Shown piece by piece: positions 7,511 through 16,733 of a stretch of DNA of 64,000 nucleotides; the first letter of the stretch is position 1; each line of letters begins with the position of its first letter. Below the pieces are notes generated by a model. The model searched no databases. It was not told where the DNA came from and saw only the letters and a program-made list of their open reading frames with translations. This DNA is from Arenimonas sp. (lineage in GTDB: Bacteria > Pseudomonadota > Alphaproteobacteria > Rhizobiales > Rhizobiaceae): contig JAIBEK010000059.1 of the NCBI GenBank assembly GCA_019459145.1, positions 62,001-126,000 of the forward strand, given 5' to 3'. The position numbers were made by a program, and so were the translations under genes.

Positions 7511-10500
7511 TCAGCTGAATCGGCCTGCGGCGTGGGCCAGCATGGTGTAGACCTTGCCGGTGTCCGAGGTCAGGTAGGACTGCGTCACCGTCTTGTCGTG
7601 GTCGGTGCGGGCGACGTCGCCGAGTAGCTTTTCGAAATCGGCGATGTAGCGGTCTACGGCGACGCGGAATTCCGGCTCGCGGTCGTACTTGCGCTTGATC
7701 TCGTCGAAGGTCTGCTGGCCCTTCAGCGTGTAGAGGCGGCGAGTGAACACGTCGCGCTCGCCGCGCTGGTAGCGCCGCCACAGGTCGACCGATGCGTCAT
7801 GGTCGATGGCACGGGCGATGTCGACCGACAGCGAGTTCAGCGATTCTACCATGTGACGCGGGTTGCGGGTATCGGCCTGGCGTGCTGCGGCCGGTGCCTC
7901 GGGCGGACGCGGCGCGGGCGCGCGGGCCGCGGGAGCCGGTACCGTTTCGGCATGCTCGTCGCGCGATGCGCCACGCAGCAGGTCGCTGATCCAGCCGGAT
8001 TCACCGCGCGCGGCGGGGGCCGGGGCCGAGGCCGGATTGATGCTGCCCCGCAGGCCGAGCGGTTCCATCGCGCGTGCCTGGGCAGGTGCCGGCGCCGGAG
8101 CGGCGACGGGTGTGGCGACAGGCTGCTGGGCAACCGGGGCCGGGGCCGGAGCCGGGGCTTTCCTCGGCGCTTCGACCGGCTTTGCCTCGGCCAGCTTCCT
8201 TGCGACCGGTTCGGAGATTTCCAGAGACTGGGCCGAGCGGCCGACGAGCTGCGAAATGTCCTGCAGCGCCTTGATCTGCTCGGATACGGCACGCCGCATG
8301 GCGGCAGCACTTTCCTTGGCCTCTTCCGGAAGATCGAATGCGCCGCGCTTCAGTTCGCTGCGAGTCATGTCCAGTTCCTTGCGGATGTCCTGGGCCGAGC
8401 GGCGGATCTCGTCGGTGGCGCCGGCAAACCGGGTAACTGCCTCCTCGACCGCCTCGCGCATGGCTTCCCGCAGGTGGCTTGCGGCACCGTCCGACTTGCG
8501 GCCGGCCTCGCCGAGCAACTTGTCGACGTCGGACAGCGAGGCGGTCAGCCCGCCGCGCAGACGGTCGGCCAGATCGCCCGAACGCTTCTCGGCTTCCGAC
8601 AGGGTCTTCTCGATCGAACGGGTGGCGTCTTCGCCTGCCGACATCAGCGCGCCGCGCATGTTGCCGGCCGTCGACAGGGCCTGCTTCTCGGTGTCGGACA
8701 GGATCTTGCCGATATCGGCGAACGAGGTCTGGATGCTCTGGCGCAGGTTTCCTGCGACCTGGCCCGAGCGCTGTTCGGCGCGCTCGAAGGCGCTGTCCAC
8801 CATGTTGCCGAGGTTCTGCATCGTCGTTTCGATTTCTTCCGAACGCTTGACCAGGCCGACGGCCAGATCGCGCAGCGCCTGCTGGCGCTCCTCGAGCGTG
8901 CCGACCAGATTGGACTGGGCGGCCGACAGGAGTTCGGAGGCCTGGCTGAGCACCTTGGAGTGGTCGCCGAAGCGGCCGACGATCGAGGTGACCTGCGACA
9001 GGGTTTCGCCGGAGACGGACGACAGACGCTCGAGCTTGCCGTCGAGCAGGCGGCCGGAGGTCTGCAGCAGGTCGGCGGCCTTCGACGTGGTGTCGACGAA
9101 GCGTTCCGTGGTCTGGTTGAGCTGTCCGTCGGCTGCCGCGATATTCGTGGCGACCTGCTCGATCATCGAGGCGAGGCCCGAATTGCTCTCGCTGAGCCGT
9201 TCGATCAGGCGGCCGGCGCTGTCGGTGAGGCTGAGTTCGGCGGCACCGATCGTCTGCGCCGCCTTGTCGGCGCGCGTGCCGATCGCCGCAACGATGGCGT
9301 CGTTTTCGGCCCGGAGGCGTTCCGCACTCAGCGATGCGGCTTCCGCGATCCGCTCGGCGGCGGCGCGGCCGGTCTCGGCATAGTCGGCAATCAGCGGGGC
9401 AGCCTTTTCGTCGATCAGGCGCGACAGTTCGGAGGAGCGCGAGGCGAGCATGGAATTGAGCTCGCGGGTGCGCTCGTCGAGCACGGTACGAATGGTGTTG
9501 CCGCGTGCTTCCAGCGCCTTTTCCACCGCGTCCATGGTCGAGGTGATTTCCTCGGTATTGCCGGACAGCTGCTGACGAATGGCGGCGGCGCGGGCTTCGA
9601 GCGTCGTCCCGGCATCCGACAGCGTACCGGTCAGGGCGGAGATCTGGCTGCCGACAAGGGCTTCGGCCTCGGCCACCTTGTTGGCGATGACATCGCCCGC
9701 CTCGGCGAAAGTCTGCGCCACGGCGGCGGCCTGACCGGCAAGCCGGGTCTGGGTTTCGGAAATCCGGTTGGCGAGGTCCTCGGACTTTTCCTCGACCGTG
9801 CGGCTCAGTTCGGCACTGCGTTCGCCGATCCGCTCGGCAAATTGCGCACCGGTCTGGTTGAGCAGTTCGACGGAGCGCTGGGCTTCGCCATCCAGCTCGC
9901 GCGCGGCGTCTGCCACCGCACCACGCAGGGCGGCGGCAAGGCCCGCCGCCTTGCCTTCGATCGTGCGGTTGACGTTGTCGAGACCGATGGTCAGCGCGCG
10001 GTCCATGGTCGACAGGCGTTCGTCGATCTGGGCGGTGCGGCCGTCGAAGGTCTCCGCCACCTTCACGGTTCCGTCATCGAGCACGCGGGAAACCCGCTCG
10101 ACTGCCTCGCTGCCGACGCGTTCCAGATCGGATACCTTTTCCGACAGACGGCTGGCGAATTTCTCGCCGGCATCGCCGACGCGAATGTCGACACCGTCGA
10201 GGCCGCTCTTGATCCGGTCTTCGAGTGTTTCGAGGCTGCGTTCGATCCGACCGCTGGTTTCGTCGAGCCGGGTCGACATGCCGCCGACCGACTGCTCGAT
10301 CCGGCCGGAGAAATCCTCCGCGGTCCGGGTAATCTCGTTGGCTGCTTCGCCAAGCTGGCCAGCCAGTGCCCCGGCCGTGCCGCGCAGGCGCTCGTCGAGC
10401 GTCTTGCCGCTGTCGTCGATGGCGCGGCGAAGCGCTTCCTCGCGCTCCTCGAGCGTCATTTCCAGCATGCCGGCGGAGGCGGCGATCGTCGCACCGAGAG

Positions 10501-13186
10501 CGGCGCCCTGTTCGGCGAGCGTCGTGTCGAGCTGGCCCTGGGCCGTGCGCAGCGTGAGGTCGATCGCATTGCCGCGTTCTTCCAGCGTGGCGCGAATGCG
10601 CTCATGGGTGTCGGAGAGCTTGCCGTCGATGTCGGACAGACCGGCCGAAAGGGTCTGGCCGATCCGGCCGGAACCTTCGCCGAGGGACTTTTCGAGTTGC
10701 TCGCCTGCCTGTTCCAGCGTCGAGGCAAGGTAGGTGGCATGGCCGGCGAGCGACAGGTCGAGCCGGTCCTGGTTCTCGTTATAGGCGCTGCGGATCGCCT
10801 CGGCCTTGTCGGCGAACGTGGCTTCGATGCGCTTGTCGGCGTCCGCCACCGTGTCGATGATCGCCGAGGTGCGTCGGTCGAGGGCCTCTGCGAGGCTGCG
10901 CTCGGTGCCGGTGACCGCTTCGACGATGGTCGAGGCGCGGCTCTCCAGGGTCTCGTCGATGCGGCGCTGGCCCTCGGCCAGTGTCGAGGCGATGGCCTGG
11001 CCGCGGCCGTCCAGGACGTCGGCGAGGCGATCTTCCGTGCCCGCCACGGCTTCGATGATCGAGGAGGCACGGCTTTCGAGCGTCTCGTCGATGCGGCGCG
11101 GGCCTTCGGCCAGCGTCGAGGCGATCGCCTGATTGCGTCCGTCCAGAACGTCGGCAAGGCGATGTTCGGTGCCCGATACCGCTTCGATGATGGAGGAGGC
11201 GCGTCCTTCCAGCGTTTCATCGAGACGCTTCTGGCCTTCGGCGAGCGTCTCGGCGATGGCGCGGCTCTTGGTGTCGAGGGTTTCGGCAAACCGCTCCTGA
11301 TTGCCGGACAGCGCGTTGACGATGGTCTCGGCGCGGGTGGCGAGCGTGTCTTCGAAGCGCGACTGGTTGTCGGCGAGCGCTGAATAGAGGGCGCCGCCGC
11401 GCTCTTCCATCACCGCGTCGATGCGCTTCTGGGCGTTTTCCAGGCTCTCGCTCAACGACAGCGCGCGGGCCGACATCGCGTCGGCGATTTCCTGTGCGCG
11501 GGTCGAAAGCGCGTCATCGATCAGTTCCTGGCCGGTGCCGACGGCCGTGGCCAGGGCAAACGACTGGTCGGTCAAGGTCGAACCCAGCCGTTCGATGCTG
11601 GAATTGAGAATGCCGTCGATCGCGTCCGAACCGCCGGTGACTGTCTCGTTGATGCGGGCAAGGCTCTCCATGAGCTTGCTGTCGAGCGAACCGGCGCGCT
11701 GGTCGAACGCGCTGGCGAACTCGGCGACGCGCTCGTCAAAGGCCGTATTCACCTGGCCGATCGTAGCCTGGAGGCGTTCCTCGAACAGGCCCGAGCGCAG
11801 GTCGAGGTCGACGATCGCGTCGTCGGCGCTGGATTGCAGGCTCTGGCGGAAGGCGGCGCCCCGGTCGTCGAGCGTGGCGTTGAGCTTGGCCAATACCTCG
11901 TCGAGCGAGCTGGTGATGCCCCGTTCGCCGGTTGTCAGGCTATCCGCCAGTTCGCGGGTGCGTTCGGCCAGCGTCTCGTTGAGCTGGCGGGCGCGCTCGC
12001 CGAGTGCCGCGTTGAGCTTTTCGGTATTGGCGTCGAGGGTCGAGGCGCGGGTCTCGAATTCGCCGAGCAGTTCACGGCCGCGCTCCTGCAGCGTGCCGGT
12101 CAGTTGCTGCAGGCGGGTGTCGAATTCGCTGGCCAGCGAAATGCCCGAGGCGCTCAGCGTCTGGACGAGGTTTTCGGTCTTGCTCGACAGCAGGCTGCCG
12201 ATCGAGGTGGCGGCGGCATCCGACTTCTCCATCAGTGCCGCGGCGCGGGTGTCGATCAGCGAGGCAAAGGCCTCGCCCGAGGTGGCAAGGCGGACCGCGA
12301 TCTCTTCGGTTGCCAGCGACAGCTCTTCCTTGAGCTGTTCATGCGCGCCGACGATCGAGGAGCGTATGCGCTCGGCGTGGTTGACGATGGCATCGCGCTC
12401 GGAGCCCAGTTCATGCACCAGCCCGCGAACGCGCAATTCGTTGTCGGTATAGCTGCGCTCGAGCGCGGTGACTTCCGAATGCACCAGGGTTTCGAGTTCG
12501 GTGGCGCGCGCGATGGTGCGCTCGATGCCTTCGTTCATCGCCGAGACTTCACGGCGCACGGCCTGGCCGACGGTCATGATGCGCTCAGACGCGATCGTCT
12601 CCGGTTCGGCAAGGCGCAGGGCCACTTCCGCCATCGACCGGGCCGCATTGCGCAGGTCATGGGCCCGCGCCATCATGATGGCGAAGGCGAAGAACAGCAT
12701 GACGGGGATGATGGTGCCGATGAAGATCGCCACGACGCCGGGCATGGCGACGACATCGGCGACGCTCGGCGCCTGCCAGATGGCGGTGCCGTAAAGGATC
12801 TGGCTGAGGCCGACGGCCCCGAGCACCCAGAGAACGGAGATGATCGTCGCGTTGCGCATCGCGGCACGCATCGATGCGCCTTCGAGGGTCTTCATGATGG
12901 CGGCCGGGCTGCGGCGCGAGGCGTCGTTGGCCGGTTCGAAGGCGGGGGCCCTGGGCGCCATTTCGGGCGCGAGCTCGGCGCCGCGCGCTGCCCGGCGTTC
13001 GGACGGCTTCTTGGGCGCAACGGGACGCTGGTTGCTGGACTCGGACACTTTGGCCTCCGGTGCGTCTGACGCCTGCCTGCCTCTGCCGGCGGACGTCTCC
13101 TCTTCGTCGAAATCGATCCTCAGAGCCGCTTCGAGCGCCTGGAAGGCGCTGTCGTCAATCGACTCGACCGTCTTGTTGTTCGCCAT
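7511..13186 (-). CDS. gpr: giant apolipoprotein-like coiled-coil membrane protein, Growth Pole Ring protein (GPR/RgsE) homologue
   Basis: An 1891-aa protein. Residues 1-110 are a charged, Pro-rich cytoplasmic segment. Two transmembrane helices lie at about 114-133 and 148-172. Around 1450 residues are almost pure helix with 22-residue periodicity of the apolipoprotein A1/A4/E type. An Ala/Pro-rich linker follows at about 1640-1750, then a compact, less repetitive C-terminal domain of about 130 residues. This architecture matches GPR of Agrobacterium tumefaciens (about 2100 aa) and RgsE of Sinorhizobium meliloti, which form a ring at the growing pole and are needed for polar growth and rod shape. 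Identification is by architecture and family memory, not alignment. A long opposite-strand open frame here is a by-product of the biased repeats. Confidence 0.82.
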   Translation of the reverse strand: MANNKTVESIDDSAFQALEAALRIDFDEEETSAGRGRQASDAPEAKVSESSNQRPVAPKKPSERRAARGAELAPEMAPRAPAFEPANDASRRSPAAIMKTLEGASMRAAMRNATIISVLWVLGAVGLSQILYGTAIWQAPSVADVVAMPGVVAIFIGTIIPVMLFFAFAIMMARAHDLRNAARSMAEVALRLAEPETIASERIMTVGQAVRREVSAMNEGIERTIARATELETLVHSEVTALERSYTDNELRVRGLVHELGSERDAIVNHAERIRSSIVGAHEQLKEELSLATEEIAVRLATSGEAFASLIDTRAAALMEKSDAAATSIGSLLSSKTENLVQTLSASGISLASEFDTRLQQLTGTLQERGRELLGEFETRASTLDANTEKLNAALGERARQLNETLAERTRELADSLTTGERGITSSLDEVLAKLNATLDDRGAAFRQSLQSSADDAIVDLDLRSGLFEERLQATIGQVNTAFDERVAEFASAFDQRAGSLDSKLMESLARINETVTGGSDAIDGILNSSIERLGSTLTDQSFALATAVGTGQELIDDALSTRAQEIADAMSARALSLSESLENAQKRIDAVMEERGGALYSALADNQSRFEDTLATRAETIVNALSGNQERFAETLDTKSRAIAETLAEGQKRLDETLEGRASSIIEAVSGTEHRLADVLDGRNQAIASTLAEGPRRIDETLESRASSIIEAVAGTEDRLADVLDGRGQAIASTLAEGQRRIDETLESRASTIVEAVTGTERSLAEALDRRTSAIIDTVADADKRIEATFADKAEAIRSAYNENQDRLDLSLAGHATYLASTLEQAGEQLEKSLGEGSGRIGQTLSAGLSDIDGKLSDTHERIRATLEERGNAIDLTLRTAQGQLDTTLAEQGAALGATIAASAGMLEMTLEEREEALRRAIDDSGKTLDERLRGTAGALAGQLGEAANEITRTAEDFSGRIEQSVGGMSTRLDETSGRIERSLETLEDRIKSGLDGVDIRVGDAGEKFASRLSEKVSDLERVGSEAVERVSRVLDDGTVKVAETFDGRTAQIDERLSTMDRALTIGLDNVNRTIEGKAAGLAAALRGAVADAARELDGEAQRSVELLNQTGAQFAERIGERSAELSRTVEEKSEDLANRISETQTRLAGQAAAVAQTFAEAGDVIANKVAEAEALVGSQISALTGTLSDAGTTLEARAAAIRQQLSGNTEEITSTMDAVEKALEARGNTIRTVLDERTRELNSMLASRSSELSRLIDEKAAPLIADYAETGRAAAERIAEAASLSAERLRAENDAIVAAIGTRADKAAQTIGAAELSLTDSAGRLIERLSESNSGLASMIEQVATNIAAADGQLNQTTERFVDTTSKAADLLQTSGRLLDGKLERLSSVSGETLSQVTSIVGRFGDHSKVLSQASELLSAAQSNLVGTLEERQQALRDLAVGLVKRSEEIETTMQNLGNMVDSAFERAEQRSGQVAGNLRQSIQTSFADIGKILSDTEKQALSTAGNMRGALMSAGEDATRSIEKTLSEAEKRSGDLADRLRGGLTASLSDVDKLLGEAGRKSDGAASHLREAMREAVEEAVTRFAGATDEIRRSAQDIRKELDMTRSELKRGAFDLPEEAKESAAAMRRAVSEQIKALQDISQLVGRSAQSLEISEPVARKLAEAKPVEAPRKAPAPAPAPVAQQPVATPVAAPAPAPAQARAMEPLGLRGSINPASAPAPAARGESGWISDLLRGASRDEHAETVPAPAARAPAPRPPEAPAAARQADTRNPRHMVESLNSLSVDIARAIDHDASVDLWRRYQRGERDVFTRRLYTLKGQQTFDEIKRKYDREPEFRVAVDRYIADFEKLLGDVARTDHDKTVTQSYLTSDTGKVYTMLAHAAGRFS
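10885..11280. repeat. three tandem 132-bp repeats inside gpr
   Basis: The DNA repeats with a period of exactly 132 bases: the same segment begins at 10951, 11083 and 11215. The unit encodes 44 residues, that is two 22-residue helical modules, at about protein residues 635-767. The three copies keep near-identical nucleotides, unlike the more diverged repeats elsewhere in the gene, which indicates recent duplication or gene conversion. Copy number may vary between strains. Confidence 0.85.
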
Positions 13187-13492
13187 GGGTTACGCCTCGT
13201 TACCAAGCTTATCGGGCCGTCTTGCCGGATGCCCCGCTCTTGGGAGACCGGGCGCCTGGAAAGACCGCTTTTCACGGGGATCCCATCCTGCCGCCACGCC
13301 AGATGAAATCTCCATCGGAATACACAGCCGGAATTGCCCCGTACTAGAGAGCATGACGATATTTTCCTATCATCATCCGGCCTTAGGGCAAAGGGACCCA
13401 CCCTTTGCCCATATCAGTCGTACCGTAGTGACACATTCAGAATGTCGAGACAATTAAGGGGGGGCGTCATTCCTAACGCGACGAAGCGATTG

Positions 13493-13507
13493 TTAACAGC
13501 ATTTAAA
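13493..13507. promoter_or_regulatory. possible CtrA-type site (TTAA-N7-TAAA)
   Basis: The site reads TTAACAGCATTTAAA and differs by one base from the CtrA consensus half-sites TTAA-N7-TTAA. It lies in the 480-base gap between gpr and the Hpt-like gene, which otherwise contains no gene. Binding is inferred from pattern only, and AT-rich intergenic DNA gives chance matches. Confidence 0.3.
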
Positions 13508-13554
13508 CTAAATTAGCGCGTGAAAAACCATATGCTTCCGTCGTTTAGAGGGCG

Positions 13555-13569
13555 TTAACCATATCGTAA
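13555..13569. promoter_or_regulatory. possible CtrA-type site (TTAA-N7-GTAA)
   Basis: TTAACCATATCGTAA is one mismatch from TTAA-N7-TTAA and lies about 100 bases before the Hpt-like gene. Together with the site at 13493 it makes cell-cycle control of this divergent promoter region plausible but unproven. Confidence 0.33.
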
Positions 13570-13666
13570 TGTTTTGCCCTCACATGGACGCCGGTTTAAC
13601 CGGATCTGGACGCCGCATCGCCAAGAATAAGCGTACCAATAAAACCCATAAGAAGGAAATCGACCC

Positions 13667-14038
13667 ATGGCGGCGCTCAGCATCGCATTCGAAGCCCCCG
13701 AAAACACCGGCGGGCGTTGCCCCTCGAAAGATCGCCCGATCGACCTCGTGCAACTCGCGACCACGACGAAGGGTGATAAGGGCGTCGAACTCGAGATCCT
13801 GCAAATGTTCGCCCGTCAGGCTCGCGGCTGCCTTCAGGCGCTTGCCAGCGAAACCGGCAATGCGGCGCGGGTGACGATCGCCAAGCGCCTGGGAGGGGCC
13901 GCGGGTGCCGTCGGCGCCCATGCCGTGCTGCGGGCGGCAGAAGCCGTCGAGCGCGACGGCGCGGATGCCGGCCGGCTCGCGGCGGTTGCCGCCAGCGTGA
14001 TCGAGGCCGAGAACTTCATTCTCAAGCTCTGCCGCTAA
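13667..14038 (+). CDS. Hpt-domain-like protein lacking the phospho-accepting histidine
   Basis: A 123-aa cytoplasmic protein with AAGGA upstream of the ATG. After a 23-residue lead, PIDLVQLATTTKGDKGVELEI begins a four-helix histidine phosphotransfer fold of the kind found in rhizobial Hpt proteins. The phosphorylation motif normally reads HRLKGxxxxxGA. Here it reads AKRLGGAAGAVGA, with Lys at about residue 73 where His is expected and Gly for the usual Lys of LKG. Phosphotransfer through this residue is therefore impossible. The protein may be a pseudo-Hpt acting as a binding partner. It lies divergent from gpr, behind possible CtrA sites. Confidence 0.7.
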   Translation: MAALSIAFEAPENTGGRCPSKDRPIDLVQLATTTKGDKGVELEILQMFARQARGCLQALASETGNAARVTIAKRLGGAAGAVGAHAVLRAAEAVERDGADAGRLAAVAASVIEAENFILKLCR

Positions 14039-14178
14039 AGGCTGGCCCTCCGGCCGGTGGCCGCTTAGGGCGACGTCGCCAATGACGGTAAATTCACCCG
14101 CCTGAATGTTGACTGGTCCGCTTTTTTGGGGGATGACTTCGCCGTTTTTTGCAATCGGCGAAGTCTGGACATCTCATC

Positions 14179-14499
14179 ATGGCACAACTCACCATCATCG
14201 CTTTCGACGGCACGCGTTTCGACATCGCTGCGGACGAGGGATCCACGGTCATGGAGAATGCCGTGCGCAATTCCGTCCCCGGCATCGATGCCGAATGCGG
14301 CGGCGCCTGCGCCTGCGCGACCTGTCATGTCTATGTCGACGAGGCCTGGACCGAGAAGGTCGGGGCGCCTTCGCCGATGGAAGAGGACATGCTCGACTTT
14401 GCCGCCGATGTGCAGCCCAACTCCCGTCTCTCCTGTCAGATCAAGGTCACGGCGGCCCTCGACGGTCTGGTCGTGCGCGTTCCCGAACGCCAGGGCTGA
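14179..14499 (+). CDS. [2Fe-2S] ferredoxin, FdVI/adrenodoxin type
   Basis: A 106-aa soluble electron carrier. The cluster ligands are the Cys residues in [11 protein letters not shown] (C-x5-C-x2-C) and the Cys in RLSCQIKV near residue 86. The ending [11 protein letters not shown] is typical of Rhodobacter FdVI and of ferredoxins serving cytochrome P450 or Fe-S assembly. The start is ATG 14179; an in-frame upstream ATG would add ten residues unlike the family. No partner reductase or P450 gene lies in the window. Confidence 0.93.
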   Translation: MAQLTIIAFDGTRFDIAADEGSTVMENAVRNSVPGIDAECGGACACATCHVYVDEAWTEKVGAPSPMEEDMLDFAADVQPNSRLSCQIKVTAALDGLVVRVPERQG

Positions 14500-14506
14500 T
14501 CTATCG

Positions 14507-14545
14507 AAAAAAAAGCCTCGCTCTTCGACAAGCGAGGAGCGAGGC
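14507..14545 (-). terminator. intrinsic terminator, minus strand
   Basis: GCCTCGCTC and GAGCGAGGC form a 9-base stem. Read on the minus strand it is followed by eight T (A-run at 14507-14514). It would end leftward transcripts from the DUF922 gene and may also form after the ferredoxin message. Confidence 0.7.
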
Positions 14546-14769
14546 AGGAGGGCGCATCGCCATAATCAGGCGAGGGAGGAACACCTGTGGCACCTGGATG
14601 CGCCAGGGAGAACTCGGAACCGATCATCTGACCGACTGAATTCGATGACATTTATATTTCAGTATGCGTTCAAGTACCACGCCGAGAAATAGTCAGTTAT
14701 TCACAGGCTCGCGTGCAAGTTTCGCGCAAGCCCTGTGACATTTTTGCCCGGTTGGCAGACGAAACCACC

Positions 14770-15396
14770 TCAATTTTTGGGGGAATTTTGCCCGGCGCGA
14801 TAGTCGAGGATGCGCATCATGCGATTCTCGAAGTTGACGGCCTCGACTCGGTCGAAATTCATCTGGGCGGCGTCATGGGCGGCGATCACCCTGTCGGTGG
14901 CTTCCGCGACCTTCGCCTGCATCGCATCGCAATTGCGCTGCGGGCGAAGCTTCTTCAGCGTCTTTTCCAACTGCCGCGCATACTGCCGCGCGATCTCCGC
15001 GTGGCGTTCCTCGTGGCGCTTGATGTCGCTGGACAGGGCGTCCCAGATGAGCGCGAGATCGCCCTTGGCCCGCTTGCGGTTCTTCCACTGCGGCAGGATG
15101 ATGCGCGTATCAAGCGTCACGTCGACATTGCCGATCCGGCAACGTCCCGCGGATTGCACATAGTCCAGTTCGCCGCCGAACTTGATCTGGGTCGCGCCGG
15201 GGTGACGCGATCCGCTGGCGCGGGTCACGGGTCCGCGACGTTCGAGTTCGCGGTCGAGATCCTCGGCCGTGGTGCCGCCGATCTGAAAATAGGAAACCGA
15301 TTTGCGGACGATCGTCTCGGCCTGGGTCATTCCCCCCAGAGCGAGCCACAGGCCCGTGGCGGCGGTGAGGACGCCAATTCGGCGTGCAGTCTTCAT
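14770..15396 (-). CDS. DUF922 family exported protein, predicted Zn-dependent protease
   Basis: 208 aa with an N-terminal signal sequence (MKTARRIGVL through about residue 26, ending TQA). The motif HEERHAEIA near residues 124-132 fits the HExxH metalloprotease signature of DUF922, which is annotated as a predicted secreted zinc protease. Two Cys in the mature part could form a disulphide in the periplasm. It is divergent from folP. The substrate is unknown. Confidence 0.82.
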   Translation of the reverse strand: MKTARRIGVLTAATGLWLALGGMTQAETIVRKSVSYFQIGGTTAEDLDRELERRGPVTRASGSRHPGATQIKFGGELDYVQSAGRCRIGNVDVTLDTRIILPQWKNRKRAKGDLALIWDALSSDIKRHEERHAEIARQYARQLEKTLKKLRPQRNCDAMQAKVAEATDRVIAAHDAAQMNFDRVEAVNFENRMMRILDYRAGQNSPKN

Positions 15397-15501
15397 TCTC
15401 GATGGTCCGCCAAGTTGAATTCGGCGCGACCTTGGGGCATAGGCTCTCCAAGTGCAATATCAGCACACGCAAAAATTACGCCGGAAAGGACAAGTCGGGT
15501 G

Positions 15502-16368
15502 ATGAGCGGGACGAGCGGATACTGGCGCGCGGCGCACGGACGCGGCATTGCCCTTCAAGGGCGAGGCAGGCTGATGGCGATCGTCAACGTCACGCCGGAT
15601 TCCTTTTCCGACGGCGGCCGGCATTTCAGCGTCGACAAGGCGGTCGCTCACGCGCTGTCATGCGTCGCGGAAGGTGCCGATATCCTCGATATCGGCGGTG
15701 AATCGACAAGGCCCGGTGCCACGCCCGTCAGTGCCGGCGAGGAACAGGAACGGGTGTTGCCGGTGATCGAAAGGCTCGTGGCAGAAACGGATGCGCTGAT
15801 CTCCATCGACACCTATCGCGCCGAGACCGCCCGCCTTGCGATCGCGGCCGGTGCGCATATCATCAACGATGTGCACGGCCTCCAGCGCGAGCCGGAAATC
15901 GCCGCGATTGCTGCGGAAACCGGGGCTGGGCTGTGCATCATGCACACCGGGCGCGGCCGCGACCGGCTGGCCGATGTCGTCGCCGACCAGTTCGATTATC
16001 TCAACCGCTCTCTGTCGATCGCCGCTGCGGCCAATGTGACGCGCGAGACGATCGTGCTGGATCCGGGCTTTGGTTTCGCCAAGGAGACGGTCGAGGAGAA
16101 TATGGCGCTGATGGCGCGCTGCGACGAACTGCTGGAGTTCGGCTATCCGCTCCTGGTGGGGACCTCGCGCAAGCGTTTCCTCGGCACGCTCACCGGCCGC
16201 GACGCGGGTGAGCGTGATGCGGCAACCGCCGCGACGACCGCGCTTTTGCGAATGAAGGGCGCTTCGGTTTTCCGCGTGCACAATGTCGCGATCAACCGGG
16301 ATGCCCTGGCGATCGCCGATGCTATGATCGCGGCCGAACCCACGGCCGGCAAGGAGCAGGCAGAATGA
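15502..16368 (+). CDS. folP: dihydropteroate synthase
   Basis: A 288-aa cytoplasmic enzyme that condenses p-aminobenzoate with hydroxymethyldihydropterin diphosphate, the sulfonamide target in folate synthesis. The block IVNVTPDSFSDGG near residue 30 and DIGGESTRPGA near 60 are diagnostic. Later blocks DPGFGF and TSRKRFL also match. ATG 15502 has AAGGA upstream. The open frame extends far further 5' but that part overlaps the opposite DUF922 gene. The stop overlaps the folB start by four bases (ATGA), so folP, folB and folK form one operon. Confidence 0.97.
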   Translation: MSGTSGYWRAAHGRGIALQGRGRLMAIVNVTPDSFSDGGRHFSVDKAVAHALSCVAEGADILDIGGESTRPGATPVSAGEEQERVLPVIERLVAETDALISIDTYRAETARLAIAAGAHIINDVHGLQREPEIAAIAAETGAGLCIMHTGRGRDRLADVVADQFDYLNRSLSIAAAANVTRETIVLDPGFGFAKETVEENMALMARCDELLEFGYPLLVGTSRKRFLGTLTGRDAGERDAATAATTALLRMKGASVFRVHNVAINRDALAIADAMIAAEPTAGKEQAE

Positions 16369-16733
16369 CGGACGTCTACACGATCACGCTGAAGAACTGC
16401 GCGTTCTTCGCCCGCCACGGGGTCTATGCCGAGGAGGAGTTTCTCGGCCAGCGCTTCTTCGTCGACGCCGAATTCGATGTTTCGGCCGGGACCGCGCTGG
16501 AAAACGACGACATTGACGGCACCGTCGACTACGGCATCGCCTTCAAGGTGATCGAGGAGACCGTGATGAGCAGCCGGCGCTTCCTGATCGAGGCGCTCGC
16601 CCTGGCCATCGCCAAGGAGCTATGCACGCGTTTTCCTGCCATCCGGCGGGCGAAGATCGCGGTGCGCAAGCCGAGCGCCCCGGTGCCGGGCATCCTCGAT
16701 TATGTACAGGTGAGCGTTGAGCATTTCAATTGA
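16365..16733 (+). CDS. folB: dihydroneopterin aldolase
   Basis: A 122-aa enzyme that cleaves dihydroneopterin to hydroxymethyldihydropterin and glycolaldehyde. Family blocks visible are FFARHGVYAEEEFLGQRF (catalytic Glu region), a VDYGIAFKVIE stretch and the C-terminal KPSAPVPG with the catalytic Lys. The length is normal. It is translationally coupled to folP by ATGA overlap and overlaps folK by 17 bases. Confidence 0.96.
   Translation: MTDVYTITLKNCAFFARHGVYAEEEFLGQRFFVDAEFDVSAGTALENDDIDGTVDYGIAFKVIEETVMSSRRFLIEALALAIAKELCTRFPAIRRAKIAVRKPSAPVPGILDYVQVSVEHFN

Noticed and set aside
7799..11383. 1194-codon open frame on the + strand opposite gpr
   Set aside because: Repetitive Gly/Arg/Ala/Leu composition that mirrors the GPR repeats; no domain, no ribosome site; the minus-strand frame has membrane helices and a coherent architecture.
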